From positions 7,812,001 to 7,876,000 of the forward strand of contig JAPYXD010000555.1 in assembly GCA_030998225.1 (NCBI GenBank): a stretch of 64,000 bases of DNA, given 5' to 3'. Position numbers and translations under genes: made by a program. Positions 49,090 through 58,721 of this stretch are shown here, piece after piece (position 1 is the first letter of the stretch; each line of letters opens with the position of its first letter). The notes below the pieces were generated by a model. It was not told the origin of the DNA. It saw only the letters and a program-made list of their open reading frames with translations, and searched no databases. This DNA is from Diplolepis rosae. Lineage: Eukaryota; Arthropoda; Insecta; Hymenoptera; Diplolepididae.

Positions 49090-50305
49090 ATGAGATTTCG
49101 AATGGAATATTATCAATACTGCATAAACGTTTCACTAATTTTGTGGTCCTTTGCTTTTGGAGGAACAAACGATCATCCTTGTACACCTACCTTCTTGCAA
49201 ATATACAAGATATTATCTGTCTTTACCATTTTGTAAACTCCAAAGCCTGGAAATTGTACACTTAGAAAAAAGATTTGATTGATTCACATAAAATGATTAG
49301 TTTGAACAACTTTCTTTGATTTAAAGAAATGATTTGTTTAAATGAAATAAAATTTGTTTATGATTCAAAAAAAAATATCTTTGATCCAAATAAATATTTG
49401 TCTGAATCAAATTAATTTTTCTTTAAAACAAAGAAATTAAGGCATTGATATATGGTCAAAGATATAATTTGTTTGATTCAAGGCAGAAATTTATTTGATT
49501 CGAACCAATATTTATTTGATCCAAAGATATTTTGTTTGAATCAAAAAAATTTTGTTTCATTAAAACAAAACATTTCTTTACATCAAAGAAAGTGTTTTAT
49601 ACAAATAATTTTTTTGATTCAATCAAATATTTTTTCTGAGTGTATAGTACTTCCGATGGCAACCCTCCACAGCCCTTAATAACAATTTCAAAATTGAAAG
49701 AATTGCATCAGTCGAATAGTAAAAGCGCAATTCAAGAAATTCGAGAAAAGTTGAAAGCAATAATCGATTGTGAAGACACTAATTTTAGTGATTTTGTAGA
49801 TGCAGTAGCGCACGATTATTCTTTACCAGCTGTTAGAGATTGTTTGATTTTTTACACAACTGGTCGTATAACTGCTTATATTAAACAGCACACTCAGTGT
49901 TTGACATGCTTAAATGCATTTTTGACTACTTCTGAAATTCATCCAGATACGATAACTTTTTCTTGTGATCAGTTACCTGAAAGTTTGCGTAGATTTGCAA
50001 AAATAAATAAAGATTTCATACATCCAAATGTTAAGTTATACAAGCTGATCACAATTGTCGAATATCTATTTAACAAACATTGCCGGTCTAGCAATTCTTT
50101 TGATCTAATTCTAGACGATTTAATTTCATCTGAAACAAAATTTAGTTTTCAATGCAAAGAACATGCCAATGAAGCTGTGGAAATGTTAACATATATAATT
50201 CAATTTTATCTTCAAATACGGATGAGACATTTCGTAAGACAGGAAATGGCTGAGATTAAAAAAGTTAGCGTCTTGAAAAAAGCAGCCAAGCTTTGCGACA
50301 CTTAA
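49090..50305 (+). pseudogene. P-type transposase, C-terminal part, split by a MITE
   Basis: First segment 49090-49256 reads SFAFGGTNDHPCTPTFLQIY, then a TAA (probably from AAA) before TPKPGNC. After the inserted element the frame resumes near 49646 with STSDGNPPQPLITISKLKEL and stays open to 50305. The later part has a Cys pair (CLTCLNAFL) and LYKLITIVEYLFNKHC, as in C-terminal regions of THAP9/P-type transposases. The catalytic RNase-H-like core upstream is missing. The intact 220-codon stretch suggests recent decay; a host-adopted role is not supported by anything seen. Confidence 0.65.
49259..49642. mobile_element. 384-bp MITE with tttgattcaaa repeats
   Basis: Ends cacttagaaaaaagatttg and, inverted, cactcagaaaaaatatttg, with TA on both sides (49257-49258, 49643-49644). 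The interior is a chain of tttgattcaaataaat-like palindromic units. Inserted in the transposase frame. Confidence 0.7.
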
Positions 50306-50766
50306 CTAGCCATCATCGATCTGTACATGTTAAAAATTTAAAATATGTTAAAAATATGTACTAGCAAATTTTATAGTAATGCATATTTTTTGTTACATTT
50401 ATTTAAATATATTTTCAGTTCTATGGGGATAACATAAAAAAATTTTTGTTCAGGGTCTCAAGAATTCTTCATGCGTATCCACAGTATATATTTTACGAAG
50501 TTTAATGTGTTCTTTTTTTTATTTTGTATTAATTGATTTATGCAAAATGTGTATTTTATGTCCTAGAATCATTTTAGGAACATTTTTTCATTTCATATTG
50601 TTCAGAAACTTAATTATTTAAAATTTTTAAAAAATTTGTCTATAAGTATAATGCTTTTGTAGAGCGTGCCGCGTGCAGCGCCGCTCTGGTAAGAAAACTT
50701 CGCACATACAAACTATAATCACTAAGGAACTGGCATTTTGTTTTTAGTCGAACAGGGCTGGGCTAG

Positions 50767-51033
50767 ATATAAGGAGACCAATCGCCATATATCCATTCCC
50801 GAAATGAAGTTCTGCCAAGTACATAGTTACAAAACTTCCCGATGAGGGCATGTGTGTTCCCTGGGTGCAAAATGGCGGCATCTACGGTTTATAAGCACCG
50901 TTTATTAGGCGTCGCCATTTTGCAACCAGGGAACACACGTGCCCTCATCGGGAAGTTTTTTAACTAAGTACTTGGCAGAACTTCATTTTGTGTTTTGTGA
51001 AGTACGGCCATAAGAGATTGGTCTCCTTATATC
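50767..51033. mobile_element. 267-bp near-perfect hairpin MITE flanked by CTAG
   Basis: Starts atataaggagaccaatc and ends in its inverse; the arms run through aaacttcccgatgagggca and gttccctgg to a centre at gcaccgtttat. CTAG occurs on both sides, possibly a target duplication. It lies in the right subterminal region of the P-type element. Confidence 0.75.
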
Positions 51034-51069
51034 TAGTCTCCATGGGTGAACCACTGCATTGAGATAACC

Positions 51070-51299
51070 AAGTTGACGTCACAGGCCATGTGGTAGGGAT
51101 AGACTGTAGGTAAGGTTGGTCTTGGACGAAAGAAATATATGGGAATCGTTGGGAAATTGATGAAACAAAATTTTCCAGCGTAAAAGTAAGTCATAAATTT
51201 ATTAATAATTATATTTTTCAAGTGCAAAATTCATTTCCGTCTATTTTGAGTACCTACTTGTCGCTTGTCATTCTTTTAATTTTTTAATATAAAATAAAA
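51070..51299. other. Nothing recognised
   Basis: AT-rich, no supported structure except a tgacgtcacagg motif at 51074 that resembles the ends of the THAP relic. Confidence 0.35.
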
Positions 51300-51314
51300 T
51301 GTCATAAATTTGTA

Positions 51315-51443
51315 GGTTATGATGACCGTTTGTTTGAAGGATTTGAAGAATGTGTTGAAAACGAGAACATACTCATCGATACATTTGACCTGTCTGACGA
51401 TGAAACTGAAACTTTTTCACGGGATATTCTTGTGAAATTATAA
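51315..51443 (+). pseudogene. Acidic exon-like fragment
   Basis: After an acceptor-like aaatttgtag, the frame reads GYDDRLFEGFEECVENENIL and DTFDLSDDETETFSRDIL to a stop at 51443. Acidic, coding-like composition, possibly an exon of the THAP relic. No family recognised. Confidence 0.3.
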
Positions 51444-51647
51444 CTCCAGATCATGGAATTCCAATAATATTCCACAAAAACATTGTCCTAGTGACATCGA
51501 ATGGACTTAAAAAATTCGTCTGAATTCATAATGCCATTCGTTGTACGGGATAAACATGAAAATACACTAAAATAAGTAAAAAAATCGTGAGTGTCGGTAA
51601 AGAAATCGCTACATTTGAAGTATAGATACCACGGTCGGGCTTTTTTT

Positions 51648-51858
51648 TTACCTTAGCCTTCTAGACCTGATCGGGTCTCTTGAAACCTTGAAAAACTTCA
51701 TGAAATTCAAATTGGATCGTTCTGCAAACTTAAATTTAAAGGAAGGAGCAGTACCTCGATTTTTTGCTTGCCAAAAAGATAAAAAACGCGTTTTTACTGT
51801 CACTAGTAATGGAAAACTGCACGTAAATAGATACAGGTCATTCAAATATACTGCCTAG
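51648..51858 (+). pseudogene. THAP domain, C-terminal half
   Basis: Behind a strong acceptor-like tttttttttaccttag, the frame reads LETLKNFMKFKLDRS, then NLNLKEGAVPRFFACQKDK, ending at TAG. LKxxAVPxxF is the conserved end of THAP domains, and the preceding helix fits insect THAP transposon proteins. It complements the half at 45203. Confidence 0.55.
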
Positions 51859-52378
51859 TGACGTCACTCGTAGTGTGAACCAATCACCGCATTTTTTTCG
51901 CGCCTTCTAAAAAATCATTCTTTGAACAATGATTATAATTAATTGTACAATAGAAATCAACGAATTTCAACGGAAATAGTGTCAGAATAGATTAAACTAA
52001 TTTTTGGTTTAAAAAAAGTGACTTTTTATTAAGAAAATAAAAGAAAAATTTCCATGTTTGCCTTCAAAACATCCAAGAAGCTTGAAATTTATGAAATTAG
52101 ATAAGATTTTGCACAACATTGAATAACTTTTTGTCATAAACAGTACACGGAGAGAAATAACTGGTGCTATGCACTCGAAAGAGACCAGTGTTTGACAATT
52201 GTGGCTGTTCAAATAGTTGAACTTATAAATTCGAGTAATAAATGCTCAAAATTCAAGCGAGCTGCGCACAGTAATCTAAAAAGACAAAATACTGTGTAGT
52301 CACATAAAAAGTATGTGATATTACAACATTTACCACTCATGCGACTTATAGTAGATACTAGATGGGCCAAAGGTGCCA

Positions 52379-52999
52379 AACGATTTCCTTTCGAACCGTT
52401 GAAGCAGCATTTCACAAATGGTTTTTCGATTTTCCATTTGTCTATCGTTCAGTTGGTGTGATACCCATTTTCCATACTTTTGGATTTTTCCCATGGCTTT
52501 TAAACGTTGGCAAATTGCTCCTCGGGTCACATTTAGTTTTTGTGCCAATTGTTGTTGCGATTGGGTTGGGTCTTCACCCAATAACGCCTGCAATTCCTCG
52601 TCGTCGAACTTTTTCGCTGCATCAGGATGTTCATTGTCTGTTAAATCGAAATCTCCACTTTTAAATTGACGAAACCATGTCTTACATGTTCTAATCACTG
52701 GAGCATGTTCACCATAATTTTCTACTAGCAATCGATGAGCTTCAACTGCTTTTTTCTTTTGATGAAATAAGAAAAGCAACGAATGCAGTAAATGCGATTT
52801 ACTTGGAACGAAATTCGACATATTCACTGAGGTAAACAACTATGATGCTATTATTTTGGCAGAATGTGATTGTGTATTTTTGAAGGATATTGTCCATAGA
52901 AAAATATGACATAGATGCTAAATTATAGGAATGTATACATATCTCTAGCGACATCTATGAGTAAAACCGGCAAATTTCAATTAATACCCCTGGTATTAT
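52379..52999 (-). pseudogene. mariner transposase, copy 2 of the 5.1-kb family, truncated
   Basis: Minus strand, start ATG at 52821: MSNFVPSKSHLLHSLLFLF, then the HTH half (TQSQQQLAQKLNVTRG) to QRFERKSF, where similarity stops at about 52379. Nucleotide identity with 5837-6300 is very high. It keeps the N-terminal 105 bp that copy 1 lost, but lacks the whole catalytic half and both outer TIRs. The 52999 end abuts a different repeat. Confidence 0.85.
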
Positions 53000-53119
53000 G
53001 AAGGTTATATTTACATTAGTGATATCCCTAGCGGACCCGGCTGAGAGAACGGTCATAGAATACTCTGACCGTTCTATGACCTCGCTTTATTACAGCTAAG
53101 AACGGTAAAATATTATATT

Positions 53120-53451
53120 ACGTGCCTAGGCGCACAATGCGGGTTATTGCGTGCCGAGTAACAATGCTCGCAGGAGATCGAAGCCAAGGCGTAGTCGAGG
53201 CGTAGTCGAGGTGTAGCAGTTGCGTAGTCGAGACGTAGTCGAGACAAAGCCGAGGCGCGATAAGTCCTGCGAGCATTGTCGCGAGTCTCGTAATTTCCCG
53301 AATTGTGTGCATTGGCACGTATTCTATTTTATGTGACTTAAGTGCGTATACGAGTTTTTATGCGTACACTCGAATCTAATCTAGCGCAATATACTACATT
53401 GCGCTACTGTTAATTGTAGCAAAAAAACGAGTTTGCGCGCCGGTGGCACAT
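53120..53451. mobile_element. GC-rich stem plus 11-bp array element, copy 1
   Basis: Ends ACGTGCCTAGGCGC and, inverted, ATGTGCCACCGGCGC. A stem (caatgctcgcagga/tcctgcgagcattg) encloses about seven 11-bp units of the type aggcgtagtcg. A second, reversed copy lies at 62752-63349. No coding function. Confidence 0.7.
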
Positions 53452-53566
53452 AAAAGACATTAAAAGCATTGCAATTATGATTCTTTAGCGAAATTTGGAT
53501 TAGAAGGTGAAGCAATAAATACAATTATCTTATTTTTCAGCGATAAAAACTAGGAAAACATCATGT

Positions 53567-53686
53567 ACCTGTCATTGAAGGCAGTGCAGTGGTTCACCAT
53601 TTGCGGAACGTCTCCACCCATAGTAAACCTTCACGGTGGAGACGTTCCGCCAATTGTGAACCACTGCACTGCCTTCAATGACAGGT
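53567..53686. repeat. 120-bp near-perfect palindrome (acctgtcat MITE)
   Basis: acctgtcattgaaggcagtg at the left returns inverted at the right; about 52-bp arms around atagtaaaccttcac. The same family occurs at 48566 and 54796, with a longer centre there. Confidence 0.75.
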
Positions 53687-53882
53687 ATTATGTATTTATA
53701 GTTTTTATCGCTGAAAAATAAGATAATTGTATTTATTTCTTCACCTTCTAATCCAAATTTCGCCACAGAATCATAATTGCAATGCTTTTAATGTCTTTTT
53801 TACCGTTCTTAGCCGTAATAATGCGAGGTCATAGAACGGTCAGAGTATTCTATGACCGTTCTCTCAGCCGGGTCCGCTAGGG

Positions 53883-54579
53883 ATTGAGAAATGCATAGAA
53901 AAATTGTACTTCTATATAAAACTGTTTCTGTGAATTGAAAAAAAGTAAAGTATAAAATTTAATTTTGTTTTCATTTTGAAAGTATATCAAAATTTGTGGA
54001 TTATACTTTATAAGAATTAAGTATCTGATGTATAAAATAAAAGGTGTTTAAGATGCTACCAGGAAATCGCTGAATTTATATTACATAATGTTTATAAATA
54101 AGTGATTTATTGACAGTAACTTGTCATAAATTATTCGTTAATGATTTTCTTAATCTTAAAATTCTATACTGTAAAAAAGTTAATATTTTCAGAGCAAATA
54201 TAAGTATCTTTCTATACATTCTTTATACTACAAACGTACTCGTCCTTTCGCGCACATAAACTCACCCACATATCACATTTTTACACCCCGCGTAAGTTTT
54301 AATATGTTTTTTCAACGAATCGTCTGGAATTTTACCTTTTTGAAATTCCAAACAGGGTTTTGGAAATAAAATAATAAGTACATTCTAAGTACGACTTGTA
54401 CCGGCTGTAACTTCTACAATTTCCAAGACAGCACTTTTTACCTGTACCAACCTTTTTCCTTTTCAAAAGATTTTTTCCAGGTATATTCTCCAGGAAAGTT
54501 TTTTAACTCAAAATCTTTCACAAAAAGCCGATCTAAAAAGAATTCAATAAGGTAATTGTGCCCCCTAACGACACTCTAA
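53883..54579. other. Nothing recognised
   Basis: AT-rich spacer between two copies of the same TIR family. Confidence 0.4.
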
Positions 54580-55206
54580 CCCTAGCGGACCCGGTTAAGA
54601 GAACGGTTAGAGAATACTCTGACCGTTCTGTGACTGTTCTGTGACCGTTCACTGACCTCGCATTATTATGGCTAAGAACGATAAAAAAACATTTAAAGCA
54701 TTGCAATTATGATTCTGCGATCAAATTTGAATTAGCAGGTATAGGAATGAATTCAATAATTGTATTTTTCAGCTATAAAAACGAAGAAAACATATACCTG
54801 TCATTGAAGGCAGTGCAGTGGCTCACAATTCGCGGAACGTCTCCACCGTGAAGGTTTACTATTGGTGGAGTAAGACGCAACTACTTTTGTCTCACTTCTA
54901 ACAATAGCCAATCCTGTCGGTAGAGACGTTTCGCAAATGGTAAACCACTGCACTGCCTTCAATGACAGGTACATGATGTTTTCCTAGTTTTTATCGCTGA
55001 AAAATAAAATTATTGTATTTATTTCTACACCTTCTATTCCAGATTTCGCCACGGAATCATAATTGCAATGTTTTAAATGTTTTTTTATCGTTCTCAGCCA
55101 TAATAATGCGAGGTCAGAGAACGGTCAGAGAAGAGTTAAAGAACGGTCAGAGAAGGGTCAGAGTATTCTCTGACCGTTTTTTTTTCTCAACCGGGTCCGC
55201 TAGAGA
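54580..55206. mobile_element. ccctagcggacccgg TIR element, copy 2
   Basis: Same termini as copy 1 without the GC-rich insertion, 627 bp. The arms contain short tandem gaacggtcagaga-type repeats. The centre is the acctgtcat hairpin (54796-54970) with a 70-bp loop. Confidence 0.8.
54796..54970. repeat. acctgtcat hairpin at the centre of copy 2
   Basis: Inverted acctgtcattgaaggcagtg termini with a loop containing a second short inverted pair (actattggtgga/ctaacaatagcc). Confidence 0.65.
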
Positions 55207-55295
55207 AGGTATCTGATGTTTTCAAACTTTTTTTTCTTGTCACACATTTTGACTTACTATAATAATGTATATATCCAAGCAAAGTCTAATCATTA

Positions 55296-55540
55296 ATGTT
55301 TGTTCATTTCTTTGGCATAGGGTCAGTTTCTTCTTATTTTCTTTGATTAAAATTATTATTACATTTAAAAATGCGCAAAAAGAAAGAAAGGCAAACGTTT
55401 CGGCCACATATGGGGGCCCTCTTCAGTGCCATAAATTCAAAGATTAATTCAAAATTTATGTAAAGAATTACAGTATAGAAGATAATCAAAAAAGAATTAT
55501 AATAAAAATTAAAAACTTATCACATAGCTTGCAATTCAAA
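55296..55540 (-). repeat. Penelope-like terminal repeat copy with hammerhead core
   Basis: About 245 bp, from gtttgttcatttctttggca to gcaattcaaaatg, nearly identical to 56353-56545 and, inverted, to 56545-56790. The hammerhead-like motif is at 55390-55430 on the minus strand. Assignment to Penelope-like elements rests on that ribozyme, known from their long-terminal-repeat-like ends; no reverse transcriptase or GIY-YIG sequence is present. Confidence 0.5.
55390..55430 (-). ncRNA. Hammerhead-ribozyme-like motif
   Basis: Minus strand: GGCA, CTGAAGA, G, GGCC stem-loop closing with GGCC, GAAAC, GTT, TGCC. Same sequence as the copy at 56657-56697; see there for the folding. Confidence 0.5.
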
Positions 55541-56296
55541 ATGAAGTAGTCCAGTATGCAGCATCACGAATTGAAAAATTACGTGAAGTTCACTATGAAT
55601 AAAAAACCGGATAAATTAAAAAACATAACAAATTTTGCACACGAACCGACCGGAATTTTTTTCAAAAAATGTTTATTATTAATGAATGATGCCAAATTGG
55701 TTCACAATGGCAAAACGCGAACAAGTTTTACATTAATGAAAAATTCTCGTGAAGACTTTAAAACCGGCGTCTCTCACAGAATGATCTGAACTGTTATAAA
55801 AACCGACTCGGGACATGAGGCTTTGCTGACCGAAAATTTTTCTCCTATAAGCAATCCTGAGAGGTTCTTTTCCTCCTTGAAGAAGACTATTGTCCTGTAC
55901 TTAGTTAAGAAATTCGAGACGTTTATGATGATTTTCACGAGTGGACGAAGGCGTTTATTTTTCAAGAAAACGATTTTGTATATAGGCTTCACGGACAATC
56001 CATTTTACACTGAATTTGCAAGCAAGACGTTACATAAAGATAAAATATTATAATATCCATATATGTAATTTTACTCCATATTTAAAAAAATTGAAAGTTG
56101 TTTATTTTCACATTCAGATTTATTCTGAGATGTTTTGGAAAAATGATAATAAATTTATCTTTAAAAATTAATAAAAATGCAACTTGAATATTCGTGATAT
56201 TAATTATCACATTTGAATTAATTATTAAATTCAACTAGTTCTGAAAATGGTCAGAACTGTTAGATATTCTAACTTTATAGTGAATGTGCCATTTTT
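55541..56296 (+). other. Segment between repeat copies with coding-like fragments
   Basis: Frames at 55556-55789 (MQHHELKNYVKFTMNKKPDK) and 55823-56053 have no recognised family and no good splice borders. The stretch lies between two direct copies of the hammerhead repeat, where a Penelope-like body would be expected, but no reverse transcriptase or endonuclease motif is visible. Confidence 0.25.
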
Positions 56297-56450
56297 AAAT
56301 TTCAAATTGACATGTTTGGTAACATGTCTATTATTATATTGACCCAAATTCATATAATGTTTGTTCATTTCTTTGGCATAGGGTCAGTTTCTTCTTATTT
56401 TCTTTGATTAAAATTATTATTACATTTAAAAATGCGCAAAGAGGAAGAAA

Positions 56451-56491
56451 GGCAAACGTTTCGGCCACATATGGGGGCCCTCTTCAGTGCC
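56451..56491 (-). ncRNA. Hammerhead-ribozyme-like motif, left arm
   Basis: Inverse copy of 56657-56697, all core nucleotides present. Confidence 0.5.
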
Positions 56492-56656
56492 ATAAATTCA
56501 AAGATTAATTCAAAATTTATATAAAGAATTACAATATAGAAAACATTTTGAATTGCAAGCTATGTGATAAGTTTTTAATTTTTATTATAATTCTTTTTTG
56601 ATTATCTTCTATATTGTAATTCTTTATATAAATTTTGAATTAATCTTTGAATTTAT

Positions 56657-56697
56657 GGCACTGAAGAGGGCCCCCATATGTGGCCGAAACGTTTGCC
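56657..56697 (+). ncRNA. Hammerhead-ribozyme-like motif, right arm
   Basis: GGCA (56657-56660), CTGAAGA (56661-56667), G, GGCC, loop CCCATATGT, GGCC (56682-56685), GAAAC (56686-56690), GTT, TGCC (56694-56697). This fits a type I hammerhead: stem I GGCA/TGCC, core CUGANGA, stem II GGCC/GGCC, GAAA, and a minimal stem III (AC/GU), with predicted cleavage after GUU. The very short stem III resembles hammerheads of Penelope-like elements, which are thought to act as dimers. Activity is not shown by sequence alone. Confidence 0.55.
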
Positions 56698-56858
56698 TTT
56701 CTTCCTCTTTGCGCATTTTTAAATGTAATAATAATTTTAATCAAAGAAAATAAGAAGAAACTGACCCTATGCCAAAGAAATGAACAAACATTATATGAAT
56801 TTGGGTCAATATAATAATAGACATGTTACCAAACATGTCAATTTGAAATCTAATCATT

Positions 56859-58126
56859 AAGTTTTAAGAAAATATTTTTTCCAGTTTTTTTTACTGCACG
56901 GAAGGTAAAATACTTATTTTTCAAAAAGTGGTGCAAATGCATCTCCTAACCGCACCTCATGTGACTCAAATCCTTGTTATATGATTTAATTTATTATATT
57001 TGGTTTTAATTTAATTTCCGTTAATTCATACAAAATAACAATGCAGAATTACGTAAAATTACTTATGAAAAGTTCATTTTCGGTAAAATTCGTCAGCGAA
57101 TGGTTTTAAAGCTATTTTATTGTTGACAACGAGATTATAACCATCGCCTGTTAAACATTGAATTGTACTTATTGAGAAATAATAATAATAGTTGAAGGAA
57201 AAGTCGAAATCATTGAAAAAACGTGAAAGAATTACTAAAAAGGAGATAACTTCCGAAAAAAACTCAAAAATTAGCACAAAATTCCTATTTTTGTCAAAGG
57301 TGCGGATACTGGAAACAATGACATATTCTGTTCCTCCTAAAAGCGCAGTTTAATATATTTCGCGAATCTTATAACGCAACGGATTTCTTGAACGATATAT
57401 TATTTCTATATGTCCTAAGCCTTATCATTGCATTTTGCTGTTTTTTACATTCGTACTCGATAACTCTCGATAGAATTATCGGATTGAGTCAAGCTTTACA
57501 TACTTTATCGAGGCCGAAAAAGTAAGGATAAGTCAGACACATTCGACGAAATTCCAATACTGGTTTCTGATAGTGCTCATAATTCTCTATTAATTATTCA
57601 AATAATATTTTTTGATTAAACGAAAATTAGGAAAGTTACAGTATATTAGAACTTAAAAGTCAATATTTAAATTACATTTCCCAGTTAAATTATACGAGAT
57701 ACGACAAAACATTATTATAAAAAATTGTTCACTACAAAAATATCTATAAATTTGAACTGCCACATTTTCTGATAAAATGTATATCTTTCGTTTTAATTCT
57801 AAAAAATACGATTAAAATTCAATAATTCCATTTTTTAAACAAAATATGTGTGATACGAAAAAATCGTTGAGATAGAGAATTATTTGCCCCAATGAGGTCT
57901 ATAAATTCTAATATGGACATTTTTCGACAGGATTCATATTTTATGTTTTGGTTTTAAAAAAACACTATTGAAAATAAAAAATTCAATTTTTTAACCAATA
58001 TATGTGAGATACCAAATAAGGGTTAAAACCAGTCTACTAATTTTTTTTTCCTTTTAGAGATATTTGAAATAAAATAAATTTTTTTTAATCATCTAAATTA
58101 TTAGAAAGTTATAGAATTGTATACAG
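56859..58126. other. AT-rich, no supported gene
   Basis: A minus-strand terminal-exon-like piece near 57074-57153 (acceptor gtttaacag, then GYNLVVNNKIALKPFADEFY to a stop) is possible but unsupported by any family. Confidence 0.35.
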
Positions 58127-58459
58127 AAAATCAAGCGCGAGTGCCATGATGAGAATGTGTTCCTTAAGGCCGATAGAGGCTCAAGTAAATTTAATTTCCT
58201 TTTTCATTTGAAATCAAGAACAAATTTAGTAACTTTGAAAAAATGTAATTCACATTTACAATATTATAAAATTGACTTGAGTTTCAGTATCAAATTGAAA
58301 GATATAAATTTGAATGTATGCAAAGAATACCCAAATGCCCAAATTTGCACGCGAAGAGAATGTGCACGCAAAGCGGTCAGATTTTTTAAAATCAATAATT
58401 TACATGCTTTTGGTAGAAATGCTATTGATCTAAAATCATTTTTTCCTCAGTGTACATAA
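58127..58459 (+). CDS. Candidate terminal exon, Cys-containing unknown protein
   Basis: Acceptor-like gaattgtatacag precedes 58127; the frame runs 110 codons to a TAA at 58459, with no ATG at its head, so it would be a last exon. It is Lys/Arg/Phe-rich and contains CKEYPNAQICTRRECARKAV and a C-terminal FFPQCT. No family recognised and no upstream partner exon found on this strand. Confidence 0.35.
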   Translation, partial: KIKRECHDENVFLKADRGSSKFNFLFHLKSRTNLVTLKKCNSHLQYYKIDLSFSIKLKDINLNVCKEYPNAQICTRRECARKAVRFFKINNLHAFGRNAIDLKSFFPQCT

Positions 58460-58721
58460 CTAGATAAACATGAAATGGTTCTTTAGTATGAAACATAGTA
58501 CGTTTACCATTTACGATATCTATTTCTTTGTAGAAGTTTATCAATTATTTTTTACACCTAATCATGACATCAAATGTACAGTCCACGTGCAAATACTAAG
58601 TTATAAAATGTAACCCTGAAACTGCGTAATCTTATAAACACAGTGTCTTAAAAAAATGATATGTACTTAAATATGTTTTAACTGAAGGTTTATCACAGTT
58701 GTGAAAAATCAAGTATCTAGA

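Larger units (their letters stand above)
48718..51044 (+). mobile_element. P-superfamily-like element, defective, 8-bp target duplication
   Basis: Flanked by GGTGAACC at 48710-48717 and 51045-51052. Termini TATGGAGGCTAG and, inverted, CATGGAGACTAG; longer subterminal inverted repeats pair 48772-48857 with 50649-50740 (gcggcacgctctacaaaagc on both). It carries the C-terminal part of a transposase with the GG-x2-DHP motif. Eight-bp duplication, a CATGG-like end and this motif are all P-type traits. Two later insertions lie inside (49259-49642 and 50767-51033). Confidence 0.75.
48566..51066. repeat. acctgtcat MITE copy, interrupted by the P-type element
   Basis: Left part 48566-48717 matches the hairpin MITEs at 53567 and 54796 (acctgtcat, agtgcagtggttca, ggtggagacgtt). 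The right part resumes at 51045 with ggtgaaccactgcattga and is truncated. The split sits exactly at the P-type target duplication. Confidence 0.65.
45105..51868. mobile_element. Possible THAP-element relic bounded by GTGACGTCACTAGGCAG inverted repeats
   Basis: GTGACGTCACTAGGCAG at 45105-45121 recurs inverted at 51852-51868, where the repeat overlaps the stop codon of a THAP-like frame. Between them lie the first half of a THAP domain (45203), several later insertions and the second half (51648). A THAP-type DNA transposon stuffed with later elements explains this order. No target duplication could be matched outside the 17-bp repeats, so the outer limits are uncertain. Confidence 0.4.
53026..53882. 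mobile_element. ccctagcggacccgg TIR element, copy 1
   Basis: About 180-bp terminal inverted repeats start ccctagcggacccggctgag and continue through cggtcatagaatactctgac and aattgcaatgcttttaatg. Contains an inserted GC-rich element (53120-53451) in its left arm and a hairpin (53567-53686) at its centre. Confidence 0.8.
56297..56858. repeat. 560-bp near-perfect palindrome of the hammerhead repeat
   Basis: Arms of about 245 bp (56297-56541 and 56606-56858) are almost identical inverted copies, from ttcaaattgacatgtttggt to attacaatatagaa, with about 65 bp between them. Each arm holds one hammerhead-like motif. Near identity of the arms implies a young inversion or gene conversion. Confidence 0.8.

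Noticed and set aside
57074..57277. Minus-strand frame ending DEFYRK
   Set aside because: An acceptor-like site exists, but no partner exon or family was found; left as a remark only.
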